In this document: positions 32,839 to 41,149 of the stretch, piece by piece | How the letters are laid out: every line of letters starts with the position of its first letter | Position numbering within the stretch: position 1 is the stretch's first letter | Assembly (NCBI GenBank): GCA_001971685.1 | Contig: CP019326.1 | Span: forward strand, 3,410,001 to 3,474,000 | DNA length: 64,000 bases | Source of the DNA: Halomonas sp. 1513 | GTDB lineage: Bacteria > Pseudomonadota > Gammaproteobacteria > Pseudomonadales > Halomonadaceae | Reading direction: 5' to 3' | Translations under genes and position numbers: made by a program | The notes under the pieces: model-generated | The model's database searches: none | Told to the model about the DNA's origin: nothing | What the model saw: only the letters and a program-made list of their open reading frames with translations

Positions 32839-33852
32839 ATGAAACGCATCGAGGAAATCTACTGGTTACGCTTCTACGGCTGCCTGGCAGTCTTCTGTTT
32901 CCATTTCCTCGACCGTCTCAACCAGCGTTACGACAATCTCTATATCGACCTGGCGCGCATCCCCACCGTGCTCGGCACGCCGGTGTTCATCTTCATCTCG
33001 ATCTTCCTGTTCTCGGTGCGCTACGGCAATCATATCCCCGAGGGTTTCCTGGCCAACCGCATCAAGTACGTGATGGTGCCCTATGTGGTCTACGGATTAG
33101 TCTACTCCACCACCAACTACCTGAGCGTGACCGCCGACGGCGGCGAACTGGGCTTCGTCGACAATTTCGTCGAGTACATGGTCTACGCCGGCTGGCACGG
33201 CTACTTCCTGATCATCGCCATGCAGTTCTACGTCTTCTACTGGGTCTACACCCGCTACGCGCTGAGCCGCTACCTGCCCGCCGCGCCGTGGCTGGTGCTC
33301 GGCAGCCTGATCAGCGCCGGCTACTGGGGCATGACCCGCTGGTTCGATGTCTCGCCACCTGGCTACCTGCACTGGATCGTCCCGGTGGGCTGGATCTACC
33401 TGTTCTTCCTGGCGCTGGTGCTGGTCCGCCACTACCCCCATCTGGAGCGCGTCAGCGCACTGCGCCAGCTGGCCAATCCGTGGTGGCTGGCCGGCTGGGT
33501 GGCGGTGATCGTGGCGCTGACCTTCGCCGGCCAGCTCGAGTACTCCTCCAAGGAGAGCTGGGTGATCCCCTTCTTCATCCTGTTTACCCTGTGGCTGATG
33601 CGCTATCTCAAGGATCGTCCGGCGCCGCCGCTGGTCAAGAAGGTCAACGAGTACTCGTTCGGCATCTACCTGGCCCACCCACTGTTTTTCGCTGTGGTCG
33701 ATTTCGTCGACCGCTACGTGAACTTCTCGCTGCCACTCTATGCGGCACTGCTGCTGGTGGTCGGGATGGCCGGGTCGATCTGGCTCAATGCGTTGGTCAA
33801 TCGCCTCGATTGGGGGGGAATGATGTTTGGCAAGCGCCTGGCGATTCGCTAG
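32839..33852 (+). CDS. Acyltransferase-3 family membrane protein
   Basis: A 337-residue integral membrane protein with about ten predicted helices, of the acyltransferase-3 (OafA/IcaC-like) family. The first helix holds WLRFYGCLAVFCFHF, where the family usually has a catalytic histidine near the membrane face. The closing segment contains YSFGIYLAHPLFF, also typical. Such proteins O-acetylate cell-surface polysaccharides or lipids. It is divergent from the esterase gene with 156 bp between them; an acylating and a de-acylating enzyme side by side may be coincidence. Confidence 0.85.
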   Translation: MKRIEEIYWLRFYGCLAVFCFHFLDRLNQRYDNLYIDLARIPTVLGTPVFIFISIFLFSVRYGNHIPEGFLANRIKYVMVPYVVYGLVYSTTNYLSVTADGGELGFVDNFVEYMVYAGWHGYFLIIAMQFYVFYWVYTRYALSRYLPAAPWLVLGSLISAGYWGMTRWFDVSPPGYLHWIVPVGWIYLFFLALVLVRHYPHLERVSALRQLANPWWLAGWVAVIVALTFAGQLEYSSKESWVIPFFILFTLWLMRYLKDRPAPPLVKKVNEYSFGIYLAHPLFFAVVDFVDRYVNFSLPLYAALLLVVGMAGSIWLNALVNRLDWGGMMFGKRLAIR

Positions 33853-33926
33853 CCGACAAGACCCACCACTCTGCGCTAGGCTATTGGCAGTTAAGCAGTT
33901 TCGATAATAAGAGGAGCGCTAGATAG

Positions 33927-34838
33927 ATGAGCAGGCCAATCTCACAGATCGTGGTGCCAGTGGACGGCTCGCGGGCCACCCTGGCGGCGGTGCGCCACGC
34001 CGCGCAGCTGGCGCGGCTGTGGCAGGCGCCCTTGCAGTTACTGCACGTCCAGCCGCTGTACCCCGCCGAGCTCAGCGATATTCCCGCTAACCGGCTGGAT
34101 GAGGTCGACCACGATCATGAGGTAATTCAGGGCTCGGTGACCCGCGCCTTTGCCCAGGCCCGGCAGGCGCTGGGCGACAACCCCGGGGTCGAGGTGGAAG
34201 AGGTGACGCTGCGCGAACACGACTTCGTGCGCCACCTGGCCCGCGAGATCATCGACCACGCCGGCGAGATTCCCGACAGCATGCTGGTGATGGGCGCCCA
34301 GGGGCTCGACCGCCTCGGCAAGCTGCTGCGCGGCAATCTCAGCAACGCCGTCATCCACAAGGCACGCGGCCCGGTGTGCGTGGTGCATGACCAGATGTCG
34401 ATCGATGACGCCGAGCATATCGATCGCATCCTGCTGCCGGTGGACGGCTCCTCACACAGCGCCGCCGCCGCCGAGCTGGCCGCCGGCCTGGCGATCTCGG
34501 GCCAGCTGCCGGTGGAGTTGATGTACTGCGTGCCGCGCGACCCCGACGATCCAGCGACGCCGGCGCGCCAACGCGACACCGAGCGGCGTGAGTGCGACTG
34601 GATCTTCTCGCATGCCAAGAAACACCTGACGGGGGTCGAGTCGCCGATCATCGAGCAGTGCCTGATCGGCCGCGCGCCGGCCGAAGCGATTCTCGACCGT
34701 GCCCGCCAGGCCGGCGGCAAGCCGATGCTGATCATGGGCCGACGCGGCATGAGCCAGTGGCGCGAACAGCTGCTCGGCGGGGTCAGTCACAAGGTCATCG
34801 ACCGCTCGCCGTGCCCGATCATCGTGGTCACCCGCTAA
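33927..34838 (+). CDS. Tandem universal stress protein
   Basis: A 303-residue protein with two universal stress protein domains, about residues 1-150 and 157-303. Both carry the nucleotide-binding pattern: MGAQGLDRLGKLLRGNLSN in the first and MGRRGMSQWREQLLGGVSH in the second, each with a preceding VPVDGS or LPVDGS strand. This is the UspE-like double architecture. AGGAG lies 10 bases before the ATG. Such proteins bind ATP and support survival under stress; partners are unknown. Confidence 0.9.
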   Translation: MSRPISQIVVPVDGSRATLAAVRHAAQLARLWQAPLQLLHVQPLYPAELSDIPANRLDEVDHDHEVIQGSVTRAFAQARQALGDNPGVEVEEVTLREHDFVRHLAREIIDHAGEIPDSMLVMGAQGLDRLGKLLRGNLSNAVIHKARGPVCVVHDQMSIDDAEHIDRILLPVDGSSHSAAAAELAAGLAISGQLPVELMYCVPRDPDDPATPARQRDTERRECDWIFSHAKKHLTGVESPIIEQCLIGRAPAEAILDRARQAGGKPMLIMGRRGMSQWREQLLGGVSHKVIDRSPCPIIVVTR

Positions 34839-34842
34839 ACCA

Positions 34843-35559
34843 TCAGACGGTCGAGGATTCGTAGGCGTGCTTGAGCCGATAGAACTCGTCAACGATGGCG
34901 TCCATGGCGCTGGCATCGTAATCGCGCAGGCCGCTGACGACGAGCTTCTTGGACCCGTGGCCGATGGTCTCGCCGCCGCTGGTCATGTCGAATTCGAGCA
35001 GCGCATCGCCGCGCTTGCCGGCCACCTCGAGGGACGAGCCGGAGAGCTCCAGGCCCGGTGCCACCGCATCCAGGCGGGTCAGCGAGAAGCCCATGCTGTC
35101 GTAGATGACCAGCGGCCGCTGGGGATTGAACATCACCCCCTCGGCTTCCATCAGCGGCTTCAGGTAGTGCGGGAAGTTCTTGCCGGAAAAGGCCACGTAG
35201 CGCCGCGCAAAGGCCTCGACCACCGACTCGTCGCGGGTCACCTCACCGCGACGCTCGACCTCGAGATAGACCTTGCCGGCATCGTCGGTGACGCGGATGC
35301 AGCCATCGTCGTGCTCCACAAAGTCCAGCGCCACGTCGGCCCCCACCATGCTCAAGAAACGAAAGCTCATGTGCTGCGACAGACCGAAACGCATCAGTAC
35401 CAGCGAGAACAGCAGGTCGCCGGGCACGCAGAAGCGCCGCGCATCGGGATTGTGGATCGGGTTGTAGTCCCCCGCCACGCGCTTGGCGAAGTGGCTGGCC
35501 TGATCCGCGGAGATGCCGATGCGGCCGTCCCTGACCGAGTGAAAGTCATCGAGAAACAT
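34843..35559 (-). CDS. DUF3581 family protein
   Basis: A 238-residue soluble protein of DUF3581, widespread in gammaproteobacteria. The N-terminus FLDDFHSVRDGRIGISADQASHFAK followed by VAGDYNPIHNPDARRFCVPGDLL is characteristic. The second stretch resembles hotdog-fold dehydratase motifs (NPIHxD), so an acyl-CoA binding fold is plausible, but no activity is established. It is convergent with the universal stress gene (4 bp between stops) and divergent from the AsmA-like gene. Confidence 0.85.
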   Translation of the reverse strand: MFLDDFHSVRDGRIGISADQASHFAKRVAGDYNPIHNPDARRFCVPGDLLFSLVLMRFGLSQHMSFRFLSMVGADVALDFVEHDDGCIRVTDDAGKVYLEVERRGEVTRDESVVEAFARRYVAFSGKNFPHYLKPLMEAEGVMFNPQRPLVIYDSMGFSLTRLDAVAPGLELSGSSLEVAGKRGDALLEFDMTSGGETIGHGSKKLVVSGLRDYDASAMDAIVDEFYRLKHAYESSTV

Positions 35560-35681
35560 GCGTTATGTGCCTGCGCATAAGGGTGTATCAAGGAATGATG
35601 CCATATTCCATACGGCATAGGAGGCGGCAGATTGACCCATAGTGTCATGCCTTGTCCACTCTACCCCCTGCGACAGCGCTG

Positions 35682-38600
35682 ATGGCATGGCGTTCGTCGG
35701 GTGCCCTGCGCCGCCTCGCCAAGGCGCTTTTGCTGGTCCTGATCGGCCTGTGGCTGGCGTATCTGGCGCTGGCCAACACCCTGCTCAATAGCGAGCGGCT
35801 ACGTGCCGCGCTGCTCGACGAGCCGCTGGCGCGGGCCGAGCTCGACCTGCGCTGGGAGCGCGCCTGGAGCTGGTACCCCGGCCAGCTAAGTGCCGCCCGC
35901 CTGGAACTGGTTCAGCAGGCACCGCGCTGGCTGGGGCTCGACGTCGAGCAGGTTAGCCTTCAGGTAGCGCTGCGCCCGCTGTTCGACGGGCGCATCGAGA
36001 TCGAGCGGCTGGATGCCCGGCGCATCCATGAAGTCGCCATCGGCCGGCTGCGCATCGCCGGCAGCGGCCGGCTCAGGCTCACTGAGCTGGCCTGGCAGCA
36101 GCGCGAACTCTCCATCCACGGCCTGGCGCTGGACCTCGACGACGGCCGTGTCACCCGCGATGCGGTGACCCTGGTCGAGGACATACAGCTCGACGCGCGC
36201 CTGACGCTTGCGCCCTTCGACTTTGCCGACCAGCGCGGCGGCGATATCGTCACTGCCGTCGACGGCGAGATCGAGCTGGCCGGCGCCAGCGACGCCTATG
36301 CGGTGTTCAGCGACTACCTGCTGGGCCTCGAGTGGCTGGAGGTCAGCGGCCACGGCGACCTCGCCGGGCGCCTGCTGCTCGAGGGCGGCGAGCTGCTGCC
36401 CGGCAGCGAGCTGCAGCTCGACTCCCCCGACCTCGGCGTGTCCCTCGATAGCACCCGGCTGGCCACCGGCGGCCAGCGCTACCAGCTGCTCGGCGACGGC
36501 CGCATCCGCGCCACCATCAGCGACGACCAGGGCGAGCCGGAAACCCGCCTGGGCCTGACGCTGGACGACATGCGCATGTGGCAGCAGGACGGCAGCGAGG
36601 TGATGCGCGGCGACGGCTTTCGCATCGCCCTGGCCGGCGACCGGCTGCGCCTCGACCAGCCCCCCGAGCGCCTGCACCGCGCCGGGCTGCGCTGGGAGGA
36701 CACCGAGCTGAGCGACATCGCCGCGCTGGTGCCCTACCTGCCCGCCGCCATACCGCTCCAACTGGAAGGCGGCCGGGCGCGCCTGCGCGGCTTTCTCGAC
36801 TTCCGCGACGACACCCTCGCCGGCACCTTCCGCCTCGACGGCGACGACGTCGGCCTACGCCTCGGCGATACCCCCATGCGCGGGCGCCTAGGTCTGACCC
36901 TGGCACTGCCGCTGCTCGACCCGCGCAGCGGCAGGCTCGACCTCTCCGGCACCCACCTCAGGCTGGCAGCCACCGACGACGACGCCGGCGAGCCACTCAC
37001 CACCTCGCTGGTATTCCCCCGCGCCGAACTGGCCAACGCCTGGCCGCTGCTACCGCTGGATCCTTTTCTGGCATCCGGCGATCAGCGTCACGAAACGCCG
37101 GTGCTGACCCCGCCGCTGCTCGCCGCGATACCCTTCGACGCCGCCCTGAGTGTTTCCGGCGAGATCGACAACCTCGGCATGCTCGACGGTCTTCTCGGCG
37201 AGCTGTTCGTCGACCAGACGCTGGGCCTGCGCGGTGGCGGACGCCTGAGCGCCGAGGTCGATATCCACCAGGGCCGGCCGCTGCCCGGCAGCCGGCTGCA
37301 GATCGACTCGCAGGCGATCGGCGGCCGCTTCCTGGGCCTCGACACCCTCGGTCAGGGCACCTTGACCGCCAGCGTGGTCGACGACACCCCGCAGCGCGGC
37401 TTGCTGACCCTGGACCTGAACGAGGTCGGCGTAAGCCGCCTGAGCGACGGCCGCCGACTGTTCGACGCGCCGCACCTCTCGCTCAGCGCCACGGGCGAGC
37501 TGCCCGATAGCGGTCGGCAGTTGGGCAACCCCGAGGCACAGCTGGCCTGGCAGGCCGCCGAAGTGCCCGACGTCGCCGCCCTCAACCTCTACCTGCCCGA
37601 CTCTCCGGCCTGGCAGCTGGACGGCGGCGCCGCCGCCACCAGCGGCGTACTGGTGGTCGACCGCGATAGCGCCCGCGGGCGAATCACGCTCAACGGCTCG
37701 GCCATTCGCGGCCAGCTGCTGGGGCAAGCGTTGAGCGGCGGCGCCGACCTCGAGCTGCTCATCAATCAAGCGCGCTTTGACAGCGGGCGACTCGATATCA
37801 GCGGTTCGCGACTGGCGCTGCAGGCCAGCGCCGACGATGCCGAGTCGCGTAGCGTCCTGGTGGCCCGCGACGCGGTGCTCACCGGCGGCAGCGGCTGGCA
37901 GCAGGGCGGTGCGCGCACGCCCAGCGGCCGGCTGCGCCTCGACGGCCTGCTCGCCGACATGGCGCTGTTCAATGCGCTGCTGACCAGCGAACACGGCCTG
38001 GCGGTGGACGGCAGCGCCCAGCTGCGCGCCGATATCGAACTCGACGCCGGCCGGCTGGTGCCGGGTAGCGAACTGCGCCTGGACGCTGCACCGTTCTCGC
38101 TGGGCTTCCTCGATCTCGAGGCGCGCGGCGACGGCCAGCTGGTGGCCACCGCCACCGGCAGCCGCGAGGCGCTCAGCGCCGCCCTGACGCTGAGCATGCC
38201 GCAGCTCGCCCTGCGCCGCGGCGACGCCGACGCGGCGCTGATCGAGGGCCGCCATATGCAGCTCAGCGCCGAGGCCCGCCAACTCGACCTCGACGCCGGG
38301 CTACAGGCGCTGGATACGCATATCGCCCTGCCACACATCGAGGCGTCGGACCTGGCGGTCTTCAACACCTACCTGCCGGAAAACTCACCGCTGACGCTGC
38401 TCGGTGGGCACGCCGTCCTAGCCAGCGACCTGCGCCTCGACGGCTACCAGGCCAACGGCACGCTGCGCCTCGATGCCCCGGATGCCCGCCTGGCCTTCCA
38501 TGAGCACGAGCTTAGCGGCAGCCTGATGATCGACGCCCGCCTCAACGACGGCGACCTGCGTGACATGACCTTCGACAGCAGCGGCACGCGGGTGTCGCTG

Positions 38601-39107
38601 AGCAACGTGCAGTTGGCCGAGGGCGACGCCCCACTCACCGACGGCTGGTGGGCCGACCTGGAGCTCGCCGAGGGTCGCCTGACCTGGCAGCAGCCGCTGA
38701 TTCTCAACAGCGAGCTGCGCCTGGCGATGCGCGACAGTGGCCCGCTGGTGGACCTGTTCGTCAGCGCCGCTCGCGAGCGGCGCTGGCTGCGCAACCTGCT
38801 TACCGTACGCGACATACGCGGCTCGGCGCGGCTCGACATGCGCCAGCAGCGCCTGGATATCCGTCATCTCGCGCTCAGCGGTCAGGGCCGTGAACTGCAT
38901 GCCAACCTGCGCCTGGGCGAGGAATCACCGCGCGGCGTCTTCTACGCCCGCTACGGTGCCCTGGCCCTCGGCGTGGCGCTGGCCGACGGCCAGCGCCGCT
39001 GGCAGTGGCCCGGCGCGCGACGCTGGTTCGAGCGCCAGCCGGTGTTCAGCGATGCGTTCGCCTCCGAGAGCCACTGGCTGGAGTCGCTGGAGATCGACCC
39101 ACCGTGA
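35682..39107 (+). CDS. Giant AsmA-like protein
   Basis: A 1141-residue envelope protein. One membrane anchor lies near the N-terminus (about residues 12-35) and is followed by a very long beta-rich region of the AsmA type. At least three internal repeats are visible. Each opens with a motif like (A/V)xxNxYLPxxxPxxLxGG (near residues 345, 631 and 890) and continues with Gxl-xLDG-x-LSG strands, spaced about 260-285 residues. AsmA-like proteins are thought to form bridge-like grooves that carry phospholipid between inner and outer membranes. ATG 35682 is a best guess; a TTG at 35652 is in frame and neither has a strong ribosome-binding site. Confidence 0.82.
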   Translation: MAWRSSGALRRLAKALLLVLIGLWLAYLALANTLLNSERLRAALLDEPLARAELDLRWERAWSWYPGQLSAARLELVQQAPRWLGLDVEQVSLQVALRPLFDGRIEIERLDARRIHEVAIGRLRIAGSGRLRLTELAWQQRELSIHGLALDLDDGRVTRDAVTLVEDIQLDARLTLAPFDFADQRGGDIVTAVDGEIELAGASDAYAVFSDYLLGLEWLEVSGHGDLAGRLLLEGGELLPGSELQLDSPDLGVSLDSTRLATGGQRYQLLGDGRIRATISDDQGEPETRLGLTLDDMRMWQQDGSEVMRGDGFRIALAGDRLRLDQPPERLHRAGLRWEDTELSDIAALVPYLPAAIPLQLEGGRARLRGFLDFRDDTLAGTFRLDGDDVGLRLGDTPMRGRLGLTLALPLLDPRSGRLDLSGTHLRLAATDDDAGEPLTTSLVFPRAELANAWPLLPLDPFLASGDQRHETPVLTPPLLAAIPFDAALSVSGEIDNLGMLDGLLGELFVDQTLGLRGGGRLSAEVDIHQGRPLPGSRLQIDSQAIGGRFLGLDTLGQGTLTASVVDDTPQRGLLTLDLNEVGVSRLSDGRRLFDAPHLSLSATGELPDSGRQLGNPEAQLAWQAAEVPDVAALNLYLPDSPAWQLDGGAAATSGVLVVDRDSARGRITLNGSAIRGQLLGQALSGGADLELLINQARFDSGRLDISGSRLALQASADDAESRSVLVARDAVLTGGSGWQQGGARTPSGRLRLDGLLADMALFNALLTSEHGLAVDGSAQLRADIELDAGRLVPGSELRLDAAPFSLGFLDLEARGDGQLVATATGSREALSAALTLSMPQLALRRGDADAALIEGRHMQLSAEARQLDLDAGLQALDTHIALPHIEASDLAVFNTYLPENSPLTLLGGHAVLASDLRLDGYQANGTLRLDAPDARLAFHEHELSGSLMIDARLNDGDLRDMTFDSSGTRVSLSNVQLAEGDAPLTDGWWADLELAEGRLTWQQPLILNSELRLAMRDSGPLVDLFVSAARERRWLRNLLTVRDIRGSARLDMRQQRLDIRHLALSGQGRELHANLRLGEESPRGVFYARYGALALGVALADGQRRWQWPGARRWFERQPVFSDAFASESHWLESLEIDPP

Positions 39108-40193
39108 TGGCCAGCGGCCTGCCAGCGGCACCTCGCCCAGCGAGTCACGCAGATCCGGGCCAGGATAAAGATGCGCAGGCCAGCGCAGCAGCATGATCGC
39201 CAGCACGTTACGATGCTCGCCGCGCTCGAGATCGGTGCTGCCATCGGTGGCGGGGATCATCCTCGCCTGCGGATCGAAGGCGGCGACGATCGCCTCGCGC
39301 AGCCGCGCCACCGCTGGATGCTCCCCCCGGCCGGTGAGCAGGAAACTGATCCCCACCTCGGCCATGATGTCCTCGGTGGTATCGCGCAGGATGCGCGGCA
39401 ACTCGGCGGCGAAGGCGTCGAGGATCCAAGCGTGCTCCTCGACACTCACCTGGCGCTGGTAGTAGCGGCTGTCGGCGATCACGAAATGAGTCATGCCGTA
39501 GATACGATTGCGGTACTCGTCGACGCTCAGCGTCGCGACCCGCGCCGGCGGGTAGTGCTCGCGGAAGGCGGCGACCACCTCGTCGCGCAGGTCGACGATT
39601 CCCAGCTGATGCAGGTAGTGAACGATATTGGCCACCTGGGCGGCGTACACCGAGAGCACCTGCGGGTCGCTCAAGAAGGCGGCGAAATCGACCTCGGCCA
39701 GATAGTCGAGGGCACGCTCATGGCCAGCCAGCCGCGGCGTGTCGAGCAAGCCGTAATAGTCGAGCTGCACCAGCGAGAACAGCAGGCTGCGGGCATAGAT
39801 CACCTCGCCCCAGTCGGCGAACATCTGGCGCCGGGCACGCTGCTTGGCAGTACGCGAAGGGTAGGCGTCGAGCAGCGCCTGGCTGCGCCGTGCGGGGTAG
39901 TCGTGATGCGCGGCCAAGCCGTCGAGCTCCTCATGGAGACGCAGTATCAGCCGCTTGGCGTGGCTCTCGGTCAGCGGCACATAGCGCGGGTCGCCGCTGA
40001 TGCGATAGAGCCGCTGGGCGTAGTGGCGCTGCTTGTCCAGCGGCAGCGTGAACAGCTCGGCTTCGTAGCGGGCCTGAATCGCCTCGGCGACGCTCGCCTC
40101 GCTCGCCGGCACGGGGCCCTGAGCGGCACAGCCCGTCAGCCATAGCAGCGCCAGCCAGGCCACCAGCCATCCACGAGGGAACGCATGACGCAT
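38925..40193 (-). CDS. DUF3541 family lipoprotein
   Basis: A 422-residue protein with a lipobox WLTGC (lipidated cysteine near residue 19). The soluble domain matches DUF3541 and is largely helical: YAQRLYRISGDPRYVPL, a central YGLLDTPRLAGH region, and a YGMTHFVIADSRYYQ motif. AGGGAGG lies 7 bases before ATG 40193, so this start is firm. The last 61 codons lie antisense to the 3' end of the AsmA-like gene and have low-complexity composition, so the true or ancestral C-terminus may be near base 39110 and the tail a read-through extension. Function is unknown. Confidence 0.8.
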   Translation of the reverse strand: MRHAFPRGWLVAWLALLWLTGCAAQGPVPASEASVAEAIQARYEAELFTLPLDKQRHYAQRLYRISGDPRYVPLTESHAKRLILRLHEELDGLAAHHDYPARRSQALLDAYPSRTAKQRARRQMFADWGEVIYARSLLFSLVQLDYYGLLDTPRLAGHERALDYLAEVDFAAFLSDPQVLSVYAAQVANIVHYLHQLGIVDLRDEVVAAFREHYPPARVATLSVDEYRNRIYGMTHFVIADSRYYQRQVSVEEHAWILDAFAAELPRILRDTTEDIMAEVGISFLLTGRGEHPAVARLREAIVAAFDPQARMIPATDGSTDLERGEHRNVLAIMLLRWPAHLYPGPDLRDSLGEVPLAGRWPSRWVDLQRLQPVALGGERIAEHRLALEPASRAGPLPAALAVGQRHAEGQGTVAGVEDAAR

Positions 40194-40238
40194 CTCGGGC
40201 ACCTCCCTGTTGGCACCTGACGTCAGTATAGCCGCTGG

Positions 40239-40985
40239 CTAGCGCCTTCCCTGCCGCCGGCCGGGGCGGATCAGCTTGACCCGCGCCTTGCCCCGGCGCC
40301 GTTTGGGCGGCGGCGTCGCGTCAGGCGCAGAGGTGAGCGACGGCTGGTCGGCCGGGGGTGGTGGCTCGCTGACCACCCAGGCGAAGGTCGGCAGTGTCAG
40401 CCGCCAGCGAATCGCCGCCAGTCGCAGGCCGAGGGTCACTGCCAACCCCAGGCCGATGGCCACGGCGGTGGGCGCCTGCCAAGCGCTGAGCAGCACGAAC
40501 ACCGTGCCGCCGGCGATCGACGCCGTGGCGTAGACCTCCTGGCGCAGCACCATCGGCACGCGGCGCGCCAGCACGTCGCGAATCATGCCGCCGGCCACCC
40601 CGGTCATCAGCCCCATCAGCACCGCCACCACGCCGGGACTGCCCAGCAACAGCGCCTTGTGGGCGCCGATCACCGTGAATAGCGCCAGGCCGAAGGCGTC
40701 GGTCACCGGCAGGAAGGTGCGCGTCAGGCGGTGGATATAGTGAAAGCCGAGGATCGACACCGCCACCGTGGCCAGAATCACCCACAGGTAGGTCGGGTCG
40801 CTGACCCAGAACACCGGCCGCACGCCGAGTACCAGGTCGCGCAGGGTGCCGCCGCCGATGCCGGTCACCGCCGCCAGCACCAGCATGCCGAAAGGGTCCA
40901 TCCGCGAGCGGCAGGCGAGTATCACCCCCGACAGCGCAAAGACGATCACCCCGGCCATGTCCAGCCAATAGATCCACCCCGTCAC
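40239..40985 (-). CDS. TRIC / UPF0126 family cation channel
   Basis: A 248-residue membrane protein with about seven helices in two inverted repeats. Each repeat has a signature: GIGGGTLRDLVLG in the first and GVAGGMIRDVLARR in the second. Prokaryotic members form trimeric potassium-permeable channels. The last 45 residues are a proline-, arginine- and lysine-rich cytoplasmic tail, longer than usual. I chose GTG 40985 because AGGGGAG sits just upstream; an in-frame ATG at 41018 lacks a ribosome-binding site. Confidence 0.85.
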   Translation of the reverse strand: MTGWIYWLDMAGVIVFALSGVILACRSRMDPFGMLVLAAVTGIGGGTLRDLVLGVRPVFWVSDPTYLWVILATVAVSILGFHYIHRLTRTFLPVTDAFGLALFTVIGAHKALLLGSPGVVAVLMGLMTGVAGGMIRDVLARRVPMVLRQEVYATASIAGGTVFVLLSAWQAPTAVAIGLGLAVTLGLRLAAIRWRLTLPTFAWVVSEPPPPADQPSLTSAPDATPPPKRRRGKARVKLIRPGRRQGRR

Positions 40986-41149
40986 ACCATGCTCTCCCCT
41001 CTGGTTTGGCGTCAGCATACGCCAAGCGAGCCGTCAGGCCGACACTGGCGCATCTTGAGACCTTCGTCTAACAGCTCACCGCTGGCGTCATGAGCTAGGC
41101 ATACTGGTAGAACTGAAACGATAAAGCCACCACCACCGATCCGCTCGCC

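Noticed and set aside
37050..38282. A 410-codon minus-strand frame inside the AsmA-like gene
   Set aside because: Reverse-strand shadow of a repetitive GC-rich gene; no start signal and no domain.
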